Source of the DNA: a bacterium
GTDB lineage: Bacteria > Acidobacteriota > Thermoanaerobaculia > Multivoradales > J023
Length of the DNA: 54,144 bases
Assembly: GCA_024226315.1 (NCBI GenBank)
Contig: JAAELT010000012.1
Coordinates: 1 to 54,144 of the forward strand
Direction of reading: 5' to 3'
Shown here: positions 8,532 to 16,901 of the stretch, one piece after another
Numbering within the stretch: the stretch's first letter is position 1
How the letters are laid out: the number at the start of each line of letters is the position of its first letter
Position numbers and translations under genes: made by a program
The notes under the pieces: generated by a model
Told to the model about the DNA's origin: nothing
Databases searched by the model: none
The model's input: only the letters and a program-made list of their open reading frames with translations

Positions 8532-9557
8532 CTACTCTTCCAGAAGCTTGGTAAAGAGGGCTTCGATTGACTCGTCGTCCTCCTGCGCTTCATACCAGAT
8601 AGGGAAGATGTTCGCCTCGGACAGATGCTTCTTCCGCGCCACACGATCATCCGATTCGCGAAGTCCGAGAAACGAATAGTGTCTTGGAAGCTGGTCGGAG
8701 CCGTTCTTCGCGACGATCTGTTTCATGATGGAGACAGTCCTGTCCTTAGACAGACTGCAGCCCAAGAATAGGAGTGCGCGCCCGAACACGACTCGGTTGA
8801 AGAAGCCCTCTACCACTTCCTCGTCCGCGTACGCGGTCTCATATTCAGACCTGAGAAGGACTCTGTCGGCAACCTGCCTGCAATCGCCATGCAACTTAAC
8901 CAGTACTCTTGTCCCACCAGCCATCTGTCGCTGTACTTCGCCAAGATTTCGACCACTGACCACCCGATCGATTCCCTGCTCATCGTCATCGCTCTCTTCG
9001 AACAGTCGCTCAATGAGCCCGTCGAAATTCGTCGTGAGGATCGACGCCTTCGGAAACAGCTTTGGAAGATAGACCACTGGTCCGGCAGGAATGCGTTCCC
9101 TTGCAAAAGAAGCCTGGATGTTCTCGTTGAACAACGCGGGCCCCAGGTCGTCGTGTAGTAGTTGTGCCGCATCCTCATACTCGCCGCCATCAATGAGTCG
9201 CTGCAGGTCTTCCGTCTCGACGTGCGACTCGTCGCAGAGCTGGAAAAGGAAGTTAGTCCAGAGTGGGAATCCACTCGTAAACGACATCCCTGCCCCTACG
9301 AAAGGCGCCATCCCACCTGCACGATACGCGATGGTGAATTGCTCGAATCTCTGTTCATTGTCGTACTTTTCTAGAATCGAATCGGCTTTCTCAAGTAGTT
9401 GAGTCTTGCGCGCCTCAATCCAATCGTCGAAGGCCAAGCCGTATGCTTCCGGAGCGAGCTCATGGAGTATCTGTGCGCGCAAGAAGGGCTGCCCAGCGAT
9501 CATGACCTCGCCCTCCGAGTTCAGCTCTTCTTCAAACTGGCCGCGCAAAGATTCCAT
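8532..9557 (-). CDS. SIR2-family protein embedded in the type I RM operon
   Basis: From ATG 9557 the product has 341 residues. That ATG is one base after the hsdS stop (TGA-A-ATG). A longer frame begins at 9620 but would overlap hsdS by 62 bp, so the shorter start is preferred; neither has a strong RBS. The SIR2 Rossmann core is clear: APFVGAGMS (about 84-92) for NAD binding, ILTTNFD (173-179) and VKLHGD (220-225) with the expected catalytic histidine His223, then LLFLGCSLS. SIR2 domains of this class (SIR2_2) hydrolyse NAD+ in several anti-phage systems (Thoeris ThsA, DSR, SIR2-HerA), whereas classic sirtuins deacylate proteins. Its place between hsdS and hsdR, with tight spacing on both sides, argues that it is expressed with the RM enzyme, perhaps as a back-up suicide effector. 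That role is inference. Confidence 0.86.
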   Translation of the reverse strand: MESLRGQFEEELNSEGEVMIAGQPFLRAQILHELAPEAYGLAFDDWIEARKTQLLEKADSILEKYDNEQRFEQFTIAYRAGGMAPFVGAGMSFTSGFPLWTNFLFQLCDESHVETEDLQRLIDGGEYEDAAQLLHDDLGPALFNENIQASFARERIPAGPVVYLPKLFPKASILTTNFDGLIERLFEESDDDEQGIDRVVSGRNLGEVQRQMAGGTRVLVKLHGDCRQVADRVLLRSEYETAYADEEVVEGFFNRVVFGRALLFLGCSLSKDRTVSIMKQIVAKNGSDQLPRHYSFLGLRESDDRVARKKHLSEANIFPIWYEAQEDDESIEALFTKLLEE

Positions 9558-9558
9558 T

Positions 9559-10983
9559 TCAGTGAGCCATGGACCGGGGAACTTCAAGTTCCCCGGAAAG
9601 GAGTCGAGGAAGGAGCGCATCTCGAAGGGTTCTCAGCGTTCTGGCTTGATTACGATTCTGAACCATCTGATCGGAGAGCGGGTTTGTCACCTCGTCAAAC
9701 CTATCAACCAGCTCTTTCGGCGGAACTCGGATTGGGACGGCTTTCAGACTTGTGGCCGGCCGGGCAATTGCCGGCACGCCCACCTGACTCGCATTCGAAA
9801 GCAAAAAACTCATCCCCGGCCCACTTGCAAAGTAGAAAAAGAGATAGTCAGCCGAGACAATCTTTTGGTTAGCGCGGAGTAGCATCTGACTCTGGGAAAC
9901 GACATAGCGCTTGAATCTTGATTTTGCAGGGATCCGCCCGACCTGACCGATCGTGCCGCGGTGAGTGAAAACTATATCGCCGGGAAAGCCGTTCGACCTT
10001 TTCAGTTCATCAGCCTTCTCTTCGGTGAGGAAAACAAACCCCTCATCGACAAAACCGCGAGTCAGATTGCCACCTCGAATGACGGGAACTCCCGAGTCGA
10101 CGAAATTGTCTCGGGTTATTCGAGAACCAAAAGGCCCCATCGCTATCCGATCGGCGACTTCTCCGACAGTTGATTCCATCCACCCAGCCGGAATCTCGCA
10201 GAGCTCGTCTTGGAAGGAATCGGGGAATAGGGCGGCGATTCGGGCGAGGGTTCTTCGATCCGACCGGTCTAGGTCTTCGAAAAAGCCCTCTTGAGCGATG
10301 GCTCCTTCAATTGAGCGGCCGGCGATGGCCGCCTGAGCGGCGCGTTCGACGGACTCGGGGCTGACTCCAGCAGCACGGGCCTCGGCCTTGGCCTTGACAG
10401 GCTCAAAATCCACAAACCACGACTTGAAAATCGCCTGCACCATCGCTTCTAGCGTGCGGTTCATGCGGCGGTTGAGTGCGATCTTGTCGTCGAGCGCGCC
10501 GAGGATCGTGACGACGGCTTCTTGCTCATCGATCGGGGGAATCCTGATTGGGAAATCTGGCAATTCTTTTAGTGCGATCCGCTCGACGGTAGCCCCGTGA
10601 ATTGTGCGGCATTTGATCTCTTCTTGAAACTGCGGAGCTAGGTAGGCGTAGAGCAGATACTCGGGAAGTACAACCTCACGCTTTGGGCGGAGCAAACCCA
10701 TGCGACGCCCCAAACATGCTCGAATGCCGCCGGGCATTAGCGCTGCCTCTCCCAATCGAGTTTCGTAGGAAAACAGGACGTCGCCCTGTTCAGGCGTCAC
10801 CCGACGTGTCCACGTCTTGAACTGTTCCTCACTAAGGTGAGCTGATTTTTCAAGATCGAGGCGGCCATCCTCCAGTGATGAAATGCTCAAGAACCATGGG
10901 CCGACTTCGGTTTTTGTGGGCGTTGCATGTGGCCCGTCAAAGACCTGAGCGACTTCGCCAATTGTGGTTAGATCAGATGTCAT
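9559..10983 (-). CDS. hsdS: type I RM specificity subunit S (HsdS)
   Basis: This 474-residue subunit determines the DNA target of the complex. It has the standard two half-repeats. A first target-recognition domain (about 1-150) is followed by the conserved helical spacer with IPPIDEQEAVV...LDDKIALNRRMNRTLE. A second target-recognition domain (about 265-420, beginning IPAGWMESTVGEVADRI) ends in the second spacer LRTLRDALLPRLLSGEL. The start overlaps the hsdM end by 11 bp, as is usual. The two recognition domains differ from each other, so a bipartite asymmetric target is expected. The sequence itself does not reveal the site. Confidence 0.94.
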   Translation of the reverse strand: MTSDLTTIGEVAQVFDGPHATPTKTEVGPWFLSISSLEDGRLDLEKSAHLSEEQFKTWTRRVTPEQGDVLFSYETRLGEAALMPGGIRACLGRRMGLLRPKREVVLPEYLLYAYLAPQFQEEIKCRTIHGATVERIALKELPDFPIRIPPIDEQEAVVTILGALDDKIALNRRMNRTLEAMVQAIFKSWFVDFEPVKAKAEARAAGVSPESVERAAQAAIAGRSIEGAIAQEGFFEDLDRSDRRTLARIAALFPDSFQDELCEIPAGWMESTVGEVADRIAMGPFGSRITRDNFVDSGVPVIRGGNLTRGFVDEGFVFLTEEKADELKRSNGFPGDIVFTHRGTIGQVGRIPAKSRFKRYVVSQSQMLLRANQKIVSADYLFFYFASGPGMSFLLSNASQVGVPAIARPATSLKAVPIRVPPKELVDRFDEVTNPLSDQMVQNRNQARTLRTLRDALLPRLLSGELEVPRSMAH

Positions 10984-12790
10984 ATCCGAGCGATGTTAGA
11001 TTAGCCCTGACTTGACTTTCTAAGGCGCCGTTTTGATCAAACATCTCCTTTAGTTCACTCGAAAGGCGCGCCATCTTTTCCGCAAACGGCTCCCCGTCAT
11101 CTTTTTCAGCCGCCACGCCAACATAACGTCCGGGCGTCAGGATGTGGTTTCTCTTGGCGATTTCTTCGACGGCCACGGATTTGCAGAAGCCGGCTTCGTC
11201 TTCATAGCCGTCGTCGCGTTTCCACTTTTGGAAAGTGCCTGCGATCTTTGTGGTGTCCTCGGCCGTGAAGTCGCGCAGGACGCGGTCTTTCATGTAGCCG
11301 AGTTTGCGAGCGTCGATGAAGAGGATCTTTCCCCTGCGATCTGCGAAGCCTGCTCGAGCCCTTTTGTTCTTGGTGAGAAACCAGATGCAGGCTGGAATCT
11401 GAGTGTTGGTAAAGAGTTGGCCGGGAAGGGCGATCATGCACTCTACGAGATCTCCTGGGTGTTTACCAAGTCCTTCAAGTAGAGCCCGGCGGATTTCCCC
11501 TTCGCCTCGGGTATTGGACGACATGGAGCCGTTGGCGAGGAGGAGGGCCATGGAGCCATTGGGGGCGAGGTGGTGGAGCATGTGCTGCACCCAGGCGAAA
11601 TTTGCATTGCCTTTGGGAGGAGTGCCGTATTTCCAGCGGGGGTCGCCTTCGAGCTTGCCGTCCCACCATTCCTTGATGTTGAAGGGAGGATTGGCCATGA
11701 CGTAATCGGCACGAAGATCGGGGTGCTGGTCGTTGGTAAAGCTGTCGGCAGGTTCTTTGCCGAAATTGAAGTCGATGCCACGGATGGCCATGTTCATGGC
11801 GGCGAGGCGCCAGGTGGTGGGGTTGGATTCCTGGCCGTAGACGGAGAGGTTGCCGAGTTTGCCGCCGTGCTTCTTGATGAATTTCTCGCTCTGAACGAAG
11901 AAACCGCCGGAGCCCATGGCGGGGTCGTAGACGCGACCCTTGTAGGGCTCGAGCATCTCGACAATGAGGGAGACAATGGACTTGGGGGTGAAGTACTGGC
12001 CTCCCTTCTTGCCCTCGGCGAGGGCGAATTGGCCGAGGAAATACTCGTAGACGTGGCCGAGAATGTCCTTGGCGTGGAGGTCGGCGTGCTCAAAGGGGAT
12101 AGTGGCGATGAGGTCGATAAGGCCGCCGAGATTGTCCTGAGGGATCTCGAGACGGGCGTAGCGGTTTTTCTCGATGAAGCCCTTGAGCTTGGGGTTTTCG
12201 CGTTCGACGGCTTCAAGGGCGTCGTCGATGAAGCGGCCGAGGGAGCGCCACTTGTAGACGTGTTTGTTAACTTCGGTTTGGAGCTGTTTCTTCTGCTCGT
12301 CAGATAGAGCGTCGGAACTGAGGTCTGGGAGAAGCTTGGCCCTGCATTGGCTCTCGAGGGCCGTGAGGTCAGCCGATGAGAGATGCTTACCCGTCTTCGG
12401 GTCGAGTTTGGTATCCGGTGGGAGCTTCGCGTTGTCTTGCAGTACCTGCCATCGAGCAAACTGGGGGACCCAGAACACGTTCTTCTCGACGTAGTAGTCG
12501 CGCTCCTCGAGTTCGACGCGGAGAGCCTCGGCGTAATCATCGGAGTCGGGGCCGCCGTAGTCCTCGGGATCGAGGTAGTAGTCGTCATCGGGACTCCTCA
12601 GCGCGGCGGTGAGCTCGTCCTGCCGCATCCGGAAGGAATCGGAGACGTATTTGAGGAAAATGAGTCCGAGTACGGCGTGCTTGTAGACGGCAGCGTCGAG
12701 AGAGGCCCGGAGCCGGTCAGCGGCGTTCCAGAGCTTCTTGTCGAGAGCCTCTAGGAAGGCCTGCTGATCATCTTGCAAGGGAGGAGTCAT
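10973..12790 (-). CDS. hsdM: type I RM DNA methyltransferase subunit M (HsdM)
   Basis: This 605-residue N6-adenine methyltransferase subunit has the SAM-binding motif DPAMGSGGFF (289-298) and the catalytic NPPF (367-370). The helical N-terminal HsdM_N region (LDKKLWNAADRLR...VLGLIFLKYVSDSF) and the methylase core with GGQYFTPKSIV complete it. It is the first gene of the operon hsdM-hsdS-SIR2-hsdR. Length and motifs are complete. The promoter must lie in the 535-bp region to its right; I see no convincing sigma-70 pair there. Confidence 0.95.
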   Translation of the reverse strand: MTPPLQDDQQAFLEALDKKLWNAADRLRASLDAAVYKHAVLGLIFLKYVSDSFRMRQDELTAALRSPDDDYYLDPEDYGGPDSDDYAEALRVELEERDYYVEKNVFWVPQFARWQVLQDNAKLPPDTKLDPKTGKHLSSADLTALESQCRAKLLPDLSSDALSDEQKKQLQTEVNKHVYKWRSLGRFIDDALEAVERENPKLKGFIEKNRYARLEIPQDNLGGLIDLIATIPFEHADLHAKDILGHVYEYFLGQFALAEGKKGGQYFTPKSIVSLIVEMLEPYKGRVYDPAMGSGGFFVQSEKFIKKHGGKLGNLSVYGQESNPTTWRLAAMNMAIRGIDFNFGKEPADSFTNDQHPDLRADYVMANPPFNIKEWWDGKLEGDPRWKYGTPPKGNANFAWVQHMLHHLAPNGSMALLLANGSMSSNTRGEGEIRRALLEGLGKHPGDLVECMIALPGQLFTNTQIPACIWFLTKNKRARAGFADRRGKILFIDARKLGYMKDRVLRDFTAEDTTKIAGTFQKWKRDDGYEDEAGFCKSVAVEEIAKRNHILTPGRYVGVAAEKDDGEPFAEKMARLSSELKEMFDQNGALESQVRANLTSLGYDI

Positions 12791-13325
12791 AGGATGGTTC
12801 CCGATCCAAATCTGAATAGGCGGTGCTTAGCACCAGCTTCTCTTTGCGAAGTGAGACAAGAAGGTGTCTGACAGCCTTCCGCTTGGAATTCGTGATGGGC
12901 GTCTAATGGAACTCGACTACGACCTCGAGAGGTCTCCGCCAAGCTGCGAGCCTCATAATCCTGCCCTCCGCAGCTCTTCTGTGAGCTTAATCGAGTTGGG
13001 ATAGCGAGCGATTGAGTCTGATCGTCCGGCCGCCCCGCCTCCTTCAGGCCTTCGAACGGCCAGGCTCTCGTCTCTTGACGCGCTTGATCTGTTGAATACG
13101 AACGACATAGAAGTCTATCCGTTCGCCGTCGACAGCGTCAATTGTATCTTCTCGATGCTGAGGCGACTATGGTCTTGCCCTTCTCAGACCACCATTGAGT
13201 CGTGCGTTCGGCGCCCGGAAGAGTGAGGCTGCAGTGATGGAAGAACGCGTGCCAATCCGCCTGGGAAGAGGCGACCCCCGGCATCTAACTACGTCTCACA
13301 AAGTCCCGCCAAGTTGCAGCCCAGC
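12791..13325. other. 535-bp interval upstream of hsdM, no confident gene
   Basis: This stretch separates hsdM from the integrase fragment. I see only short open frames, the longest on the minus strand being 12953-13108 (51 codons, no supporting RBS). There is also scattered low-quality coding-like text on the minus strand, which suggests decayed sequence. It should contain the hsdM promoter. The base composition is less GC-rich than the synthetase region. Confidence 0.4.
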
Positions 13326-13460
13326 CTACTCTGCCGTCAGCTGCGCCTCAATCCTCTCCGCCGCCTCATGCATCGGATCAGCCGCCAGGTGCGCGTACCG
13401 TGCCGTGGTCCGTGGCTGCGTATGGCCAGCAGCTTGCCGATCATTGGTAGAGAGTCCTAG
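13326..13460 (-). pseudogene. 3' fragment of a tyrosine recombinase/phage-type integrase, frameshifted
   Basis: The reading GHTQPRTTARYAHLAADP followed by MHEAAERIEAQL and a stop is the end of a tyrosine recombinase: the GH(T/S)xxxTTxRYAHL signature carries the nucleophilic tyrosine. The expected preceding segment, LPMIGKLL, is present but in another frame, separated by what looks like a one-base deletion near 13425. No N-terminal or catalytic-core remainder is recognisable upstream. It is a remnant that marks a former mobile element boundary next to the RM operon. Confidence 0.75.
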
Positions 13461-13624
13461 GCGACGCTGCCCGCCTCTATGCCGATGCCGGCGAGCGGCC
13501 AGCGGCAGGCGCCGGCGAGATCGTGCACCAGCCGCGCCGTGAGCTCCGCCCGGCGCGCAGCTTGTGCCCGCGCGTCCTCGAAGCGCAGTTCCTCGTGGAC
13601 GTCTTCGTCCGATCTCGCCGCCCT

Positions 13625-14201
13625 TCATCGCCTCACGCTGCGGCGAATCCGATCCGCCATCCCATGGTGCCCGGCCAGCCGCAACAGGCTGTCCACCATC
13701 CGCTCCACCCAAGGTACCACCGCGTCCGCACCCTCCACCGCCCGATCCGCCCGACCCCGCGCAGCGTTCGTCCCCTGGTCCGCCATGTCGAACCGGCCCA
13801 TCGCCTCATCCAACTCCCGCGCCCCGTCCTCGAGCCCCTCCGCGAAAACCTCCCACTCCCTCGCCCCCGCTGCCAACGGCCAGCGCCCCTCGCGCTCCAG
13901 CTCGCGCACGACATTCGCGGTGCGCCGCGCGCGGCGCAGCAGGCCATAGCCGCTCTGCGGCACCGCGTCGTCGATCTCGAGCGATGCTGTAGGCGTCCTC
14001 CGCCTCGCCGAGCTCGCGCTCCACGATCGCCAGCTCGGCCTCCCAATGCGCGAACATCGGCTCGTAGCTCGGCTCCGCGTCGCTCGGCGCCGCCGGGCGG
14101 CGGACGAGATCCTGGCTCAAGAAACCTCCCTGGGCCCCGATCACCGCCCGCAGCCTGCCGATCTTCTTCAAACGCTGCTCCACGCCCTTCCGTCTCGGCA
14201 T
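13625..14201 (-). pseudogene. frameshifted relative of the coiled-coil gene at 49712-50530
   Basis: ATG 14201 has a good RBS (GGAGGA) and opens a frame (MPRRKGVEQRLKKIG...EDAYSIA) that runs into non-coding-like text near 13980. From there a second frame continues as a plausible protein. It ends PWVERMVDSLLRLAGHHGMADRIRRSVRR and stops at 13625. That ending aligns with PWVTRTLEGYFRLTGEADLADRIRTSARR at the end of the intact plus-strand gene at 49712-50530, and the middle has the same alternating charged coiled-coil style. A single indel around 13975-13985 would restore one ~190-codon gene. Function is unknown. Confidence 0.65.
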
Positions 14202-14211
14202 CCATTCCTCC

Positions 14212-14394
14212 TCAGTCCACGTCCCGCTTCATCACCAGAAAGTCCTCCAGCTTGCCACCCGCCTCCAACTTCTCCCGCAACCACCGCACCATCTTCCCCC
14301 GCCCCGACCACGTCAAATCCGGCCGCTCCGGATCCCGGTACTTGGGCGCCACCACGCGGCGCCCGCCGATTTCAGCCCTCCCCGGCTTCAGGCG
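14212..14394 (-). pseudogene. C-terminal DNA-binding domain fragment of an H-NS-like protein
   Basis: Reading the minus strand, the frame ending at TGA 14212-14214 contains APKYRDPERPDLTWSGRGK followed by MVRWLREKLEAGGKLEDFLV. This is the H-NS family C-terminal domain: KYRDPENP, the (T/A)WxGRG AT-hook-like loop, PRWL and the KLEDF end. An in-frame stop (14395-14397) cuts the frame just upstream and no N-terminal dimerisation domain is seen, so this is a truncated remnant of about 60 codons. It directly precedes, and may once have been co-transcribed with, the coiled-coil pseudogene. H-NS-like proteins silence AT-rich foreign DNA. Confidence 0.7.
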
Positions 14395-14554
14395 CTACGA
14401 ATCAGTTGTGCAGCCTGAACGCGAATCGCCACCTCGAGCCTTGGCTTCTCCGCCAGCGCCGGCGAAGACCTTCGGCGGCGGATGGCCGGCAGGCAGACCA
14501 GAGAAAACGTGCTTTTCGCAGTGCGGTCACCCAACGGTTTCACGTCGAAGGCGC

Positions 14555-14906
14555 GATTCAGAGTGAATCGCAACCTTGGTTACGCGTGGCAAGCGCGATT
14601 CAGAGTGAATCGCAACCTCGGTTGCGCGTGACAGGCGCGATTCAGAGTGAATCGCAACCTTGGTTACGGATAGGGGGTCGCGATTCAGGGTGAATCGTAA
14701 CCTCGGTTACCTTTGGTAGTCGCGATTCAGGGTGAATCGCACCCTCCTGATTTTCCGGAGGTTACGATTCAGAGTGAATCGCACCCTCCTGATTTTCCGG
14801 AGGTTACGATTCACCCTGAATCGCACCCTCGTGATTTTCCGGAGAGTCCGATTCACCCTGAATCCGACGTCTCTGCTTCTCCGGAGAGTCCGATTCAGCC
14901 TGAATC
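14555..14906. repeat. array of nine GATTCA-N3-TGAATC palindromes at 42-bp spacing
   Basis: Perfect inverted repeats GATTCANNNTGAATC start at 14555, 14597, 14639, 14682, 14724, 14766, 14808, 14850 and 14892. The steps are 42, 42, 43, 42, 42, 42, 42 and 42 bp. The centre is GAG or GGG in the first six copies and CCC or GCC in the last three, so the core orientation flips. From copy five on, the linker contains a second small inverted repeat (CTCC...TTTTCCGGAG). The 42-bp period equals 14 codons, which explains repetitive open frames on both strands. It could be a phased protein-binding array, an iteron-like element or a REP-type intergenic cluster. Confidence 0.9.
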
Positions 14907-15020
14907 TCGCCGGCGAGGAAACGACCGGCGGCTTCGAGATCGACATCTCCGGCTACGAGCGATGGATTTTGGTTGGTCGAATCCCGAAGATTCCTGCCGG
15001 GAACGCGTGATTGGCTGACG

Positions 15021-15053
15021 GAATGACGGTCCCAGAGCCCGAGACCGTCATTC
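15021..15053. promoter_or_regulatory. perfect 11-bp inverted repeat upstream of the TRAP permease gene
   Basis: GAATGACGGTC (15021-15031) and GACCGTCATTC (15043-15053) are exact reverse complements separated by 11 bp. They end 33 bp before the GTG start of the TRAP gene. It could be an operator for a dimeric regulator or a hairpin in the 5' leader. There is no T-tract. Confidence 0.55.
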
Positions 15054-15086
15054 TGGCCAGCGGAAAGTCGCCTACAATACCCGGCC

Positions 15087-16901
15087 GTGAGCTTCTACCA
15101 GTCCGCGACCCGCTGGTTCGACCGCACCGAAGGCGTTCTCGCGTCTCTCGTGCTGGTGGCGATCGCTGTGCTGCTGCCGGCGGAGATGGTGGCGCGGTTC
15201 TTCGACACCGCGGTGCCGGGGGCGCTACCGATCGTGCAGCACCTGACGCTGTGGGTCGGCTTCCTGGGCGCTGCCCTGGCAGCGAGCGAGGGCAAGCTGC
15301 TGGCGCTGGCCACGGGTACGTTTCTGCCCGAGGGGCGGTGGCGCGATGGGGCCCAGGTGCTGGCGTCGCTGATCGCCGCGGCGGTGACCGCGCTGCTGTT
15401 CCGGGCCGGGCTCGAGTTTCTGCTGGTGGAGAAGGAGTTCGGCGACACGGTGGCGCTCGACTTGCCGGTGTGGGTGACGCTGCTGGTGCTGCCGGTGTCG
15501 TTCGTGCTCATCGGGCTACGGATCGTGTGGCGCGCCAGCAGGCACTGGGGAGGGCGAGCGATCGCTGCCAGCGGCATCGCCATCGGGCTATGGTTGGGCC
15601 ACTACCCGCAAGTTCTCGAAGGCGGTCCGGTGTGGCCGGGTCTGGCGCTGATCGTGCTGGCGATGTTCCTCGGCGCGCCGATCTTCGCGGTGCTGGGCGG
15701 CGCGGCGGTGCTGCTGTTCATGGCCGACGGTGTGCCGATCGGCGCGGTGCCGGTGGAGACCTACCGCCTGGCGGTGTCGCCCACCTTGCCGGCCATTCCA
15801 CTGTTTACGCTCACCGGCTTCCTACTGGCGCAGGGCAAGAGCTCCGAACGGCTGGTGGGGGTATTCCGTTCGTTCTTCGGCTGGATTCCGGGCGGCACGG
15901 CGATCGTCACGGCAGTGGTGTGCGCTTTCTTCACCGTGTTCACCGGCGGCTCCGGGGTCACCATCCTGGCCCTCGGTGGGCTGCTGTTCCAGGCGCTGCA
16001 GGCCGACCGTTACCGGGAGAATTTCTCGCTCGGATTGCTGACTGCCTCGGGCTCGCTCGGGCTACTGCTGCCGCCGGCCCTGCCGCTGATCCTCTACGGC
16101 ATCGTGGCCGAGGTGCCGATCCCGGACCTGTTCATCGGCGGCATCGTCCCCGGACTCTTGCTGGTGGCGCTGGTGGCGGGCTGGGGGGTGCGCGAGGGCC
16201 TCAAGACCGGCGCCGGGCGTTCCGAGTTTCATCGCCGGGCCGCCTTGCGCGCCTTCTGGGTCGCCAAGTGGGAGCTCATGCTGCCGGTGTTCCTGCTGGT
16301 GGCGATCCTTGGCGGCTTCGCCACGGTGGTGGAGGCGTCGGCGCTGGCGGCGCTCTATGCCCTGTTCGTTCAGCGCTTCGTGCATAATGACCTGACCCTG
16401 AGGGGCGATCTGCCGAAGGTACTGCGCGACTGCACGGTGCTGGTGGGCGGCGTTCTGGTGATTCTGAGTGTCGCCATGGGGCTGACCAACTACATGGTCG
16501 ACGCTCAGGTCCCCGATCAGCTGGTGGAGTGGGTCCAACAGCACGTGCACTCGCCACTGGTGTTCCTGCTGGTGCTCAACATCTTCCTTCTGCTGGTCGG
16601 ATGCTTGATGGACATCTTCTCGGCGATCGTGGTGGTGGTGCCGCTCATCGTGCCGCTGGGGCTGGCCTTCGGCATCGACCCGATTCATCTCGGCATCATC
16701 TTCGTCGCCAACCTTGAGCTCGGCTACCTTACGCCGCCGGTGGGGCTGAATCTGTTCCTCGCCTCGTACCGCTTCGAGCGACCGTTGATGACTATCTACC
16801 GCTCGGCGGTGCCGATGCTGATCATCCTCGGGTTCGGCGTGCTGCTGATCACCTACGTGCCCTGGCTGACCACCGGGCTGCTCGATCTGCTTGGCCGATG
16901 A
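15087..16901 (+). CDS. TRAP transporter fused permease (DctQ-DctM type)
   Basis: This 604-residue integral membrane protein starts at GTG 15087. Residues 1-165 match the small DctQ-type subunit (about four membrane segments; VLLPAEMVARFF, TLWVGFLGAALA). From about 185 on it is the large DctM-type subunit with many membrane helices and family motifs (LPAIPLFTLTGFLLAQG, FTGGSGVTILALGGLL, LLPPALPLILYG, NLELGYLTPPVGLNLFLASY). TRAP systems import organic acids or related solutes using an ion gradient and an extracytoplasmic binding protein. No DctP-type binding protein is visible nearby, so the substrate is unknown and the binding protein may be encoded elsewhere. It overlaps the next gene by 4 bp (ATGA), showing an operon. 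Confidence 0.92.
   Translation: MSFYQSATRWFDRTEGVLASLVLVAIAVLLPAEMVARFFDTAVPGALPIVQHLTLWVGFLGAALAASEGKLLALATGTFLPEGRWRDGAQVLASLIAAAVTALLFRAGLEFLLVEKEFGDTVALDLPVWVTLLVLPVSFVLIGLRIVWRASRHWGGRAIAASGIAIGLWLGHYPQVLEGGPVWPGLALIVLAMFLGAPIFAVLGGAAVLLFMADGVPIGAVPVETYRLAVSPTLPAIPLFTLTGFLLAQGKSSERLVGVFRSFFGWIPGGTAIVTAVVCAFFTVFTGGSGVTILALGGLLFQALQADRYRENFSLGLLTASGSLGLLLPPALPLILYGIVAEVPIPDLFIGGIVPGLLLVALVAGWGVREGLKTGAGRSEFHRRAALRAFWVAKWELMLPVFLLVAILGGFATVVEASALAALYALFVQRFVHNDLTLRGDLPKVLRDCTVLVGGVLVILSVAMGLTNYMVDAQVPDQLVEWVQQHVHSPLVFLLVLNIFLLLVGCLMDIFSAIVVVVPLIVPLGLAFGIDPIHLGIIFVANLELGYLTPPVGLNLFLASYRFERPLMTIYRSAVPMLIILGFGVLLITYVPWLTTGLLDLLGR

Noticed and set aside
7527..8570. 347-codon plus-strand frame over hsdR
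   Set aside because: Its text is the antisense of well-conserved HsdR motifs; no RBS or domain.
12953..13108. 51-codon minus-strand frame upstream of hsdM
   Set aside because: No RBS and no recognisable family; retained only as a note on possible decay.
13523..14566. 347-codon plus-strand frame over the fragment region
   Set aside because: Pro/Arg-rich antisense text; the minus strand carries the recognisable H-NS, coiled-coil and integrase fragments.
14555..14906. CRISPR array
   Set aside because: Cores are 15-bp palindromes and the linkers are themselves similar between copies rather than unique spacers; no cas genes nearby.
14707..14946. Repetitive 79-codon minus-strand frame (RFTLNRNLRKIRRV units)
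   Set aside because: The 42-bp period is a multiple of three, so the array stays open in several frames; no start signal, and the DNA palindrome is the conserved feature.
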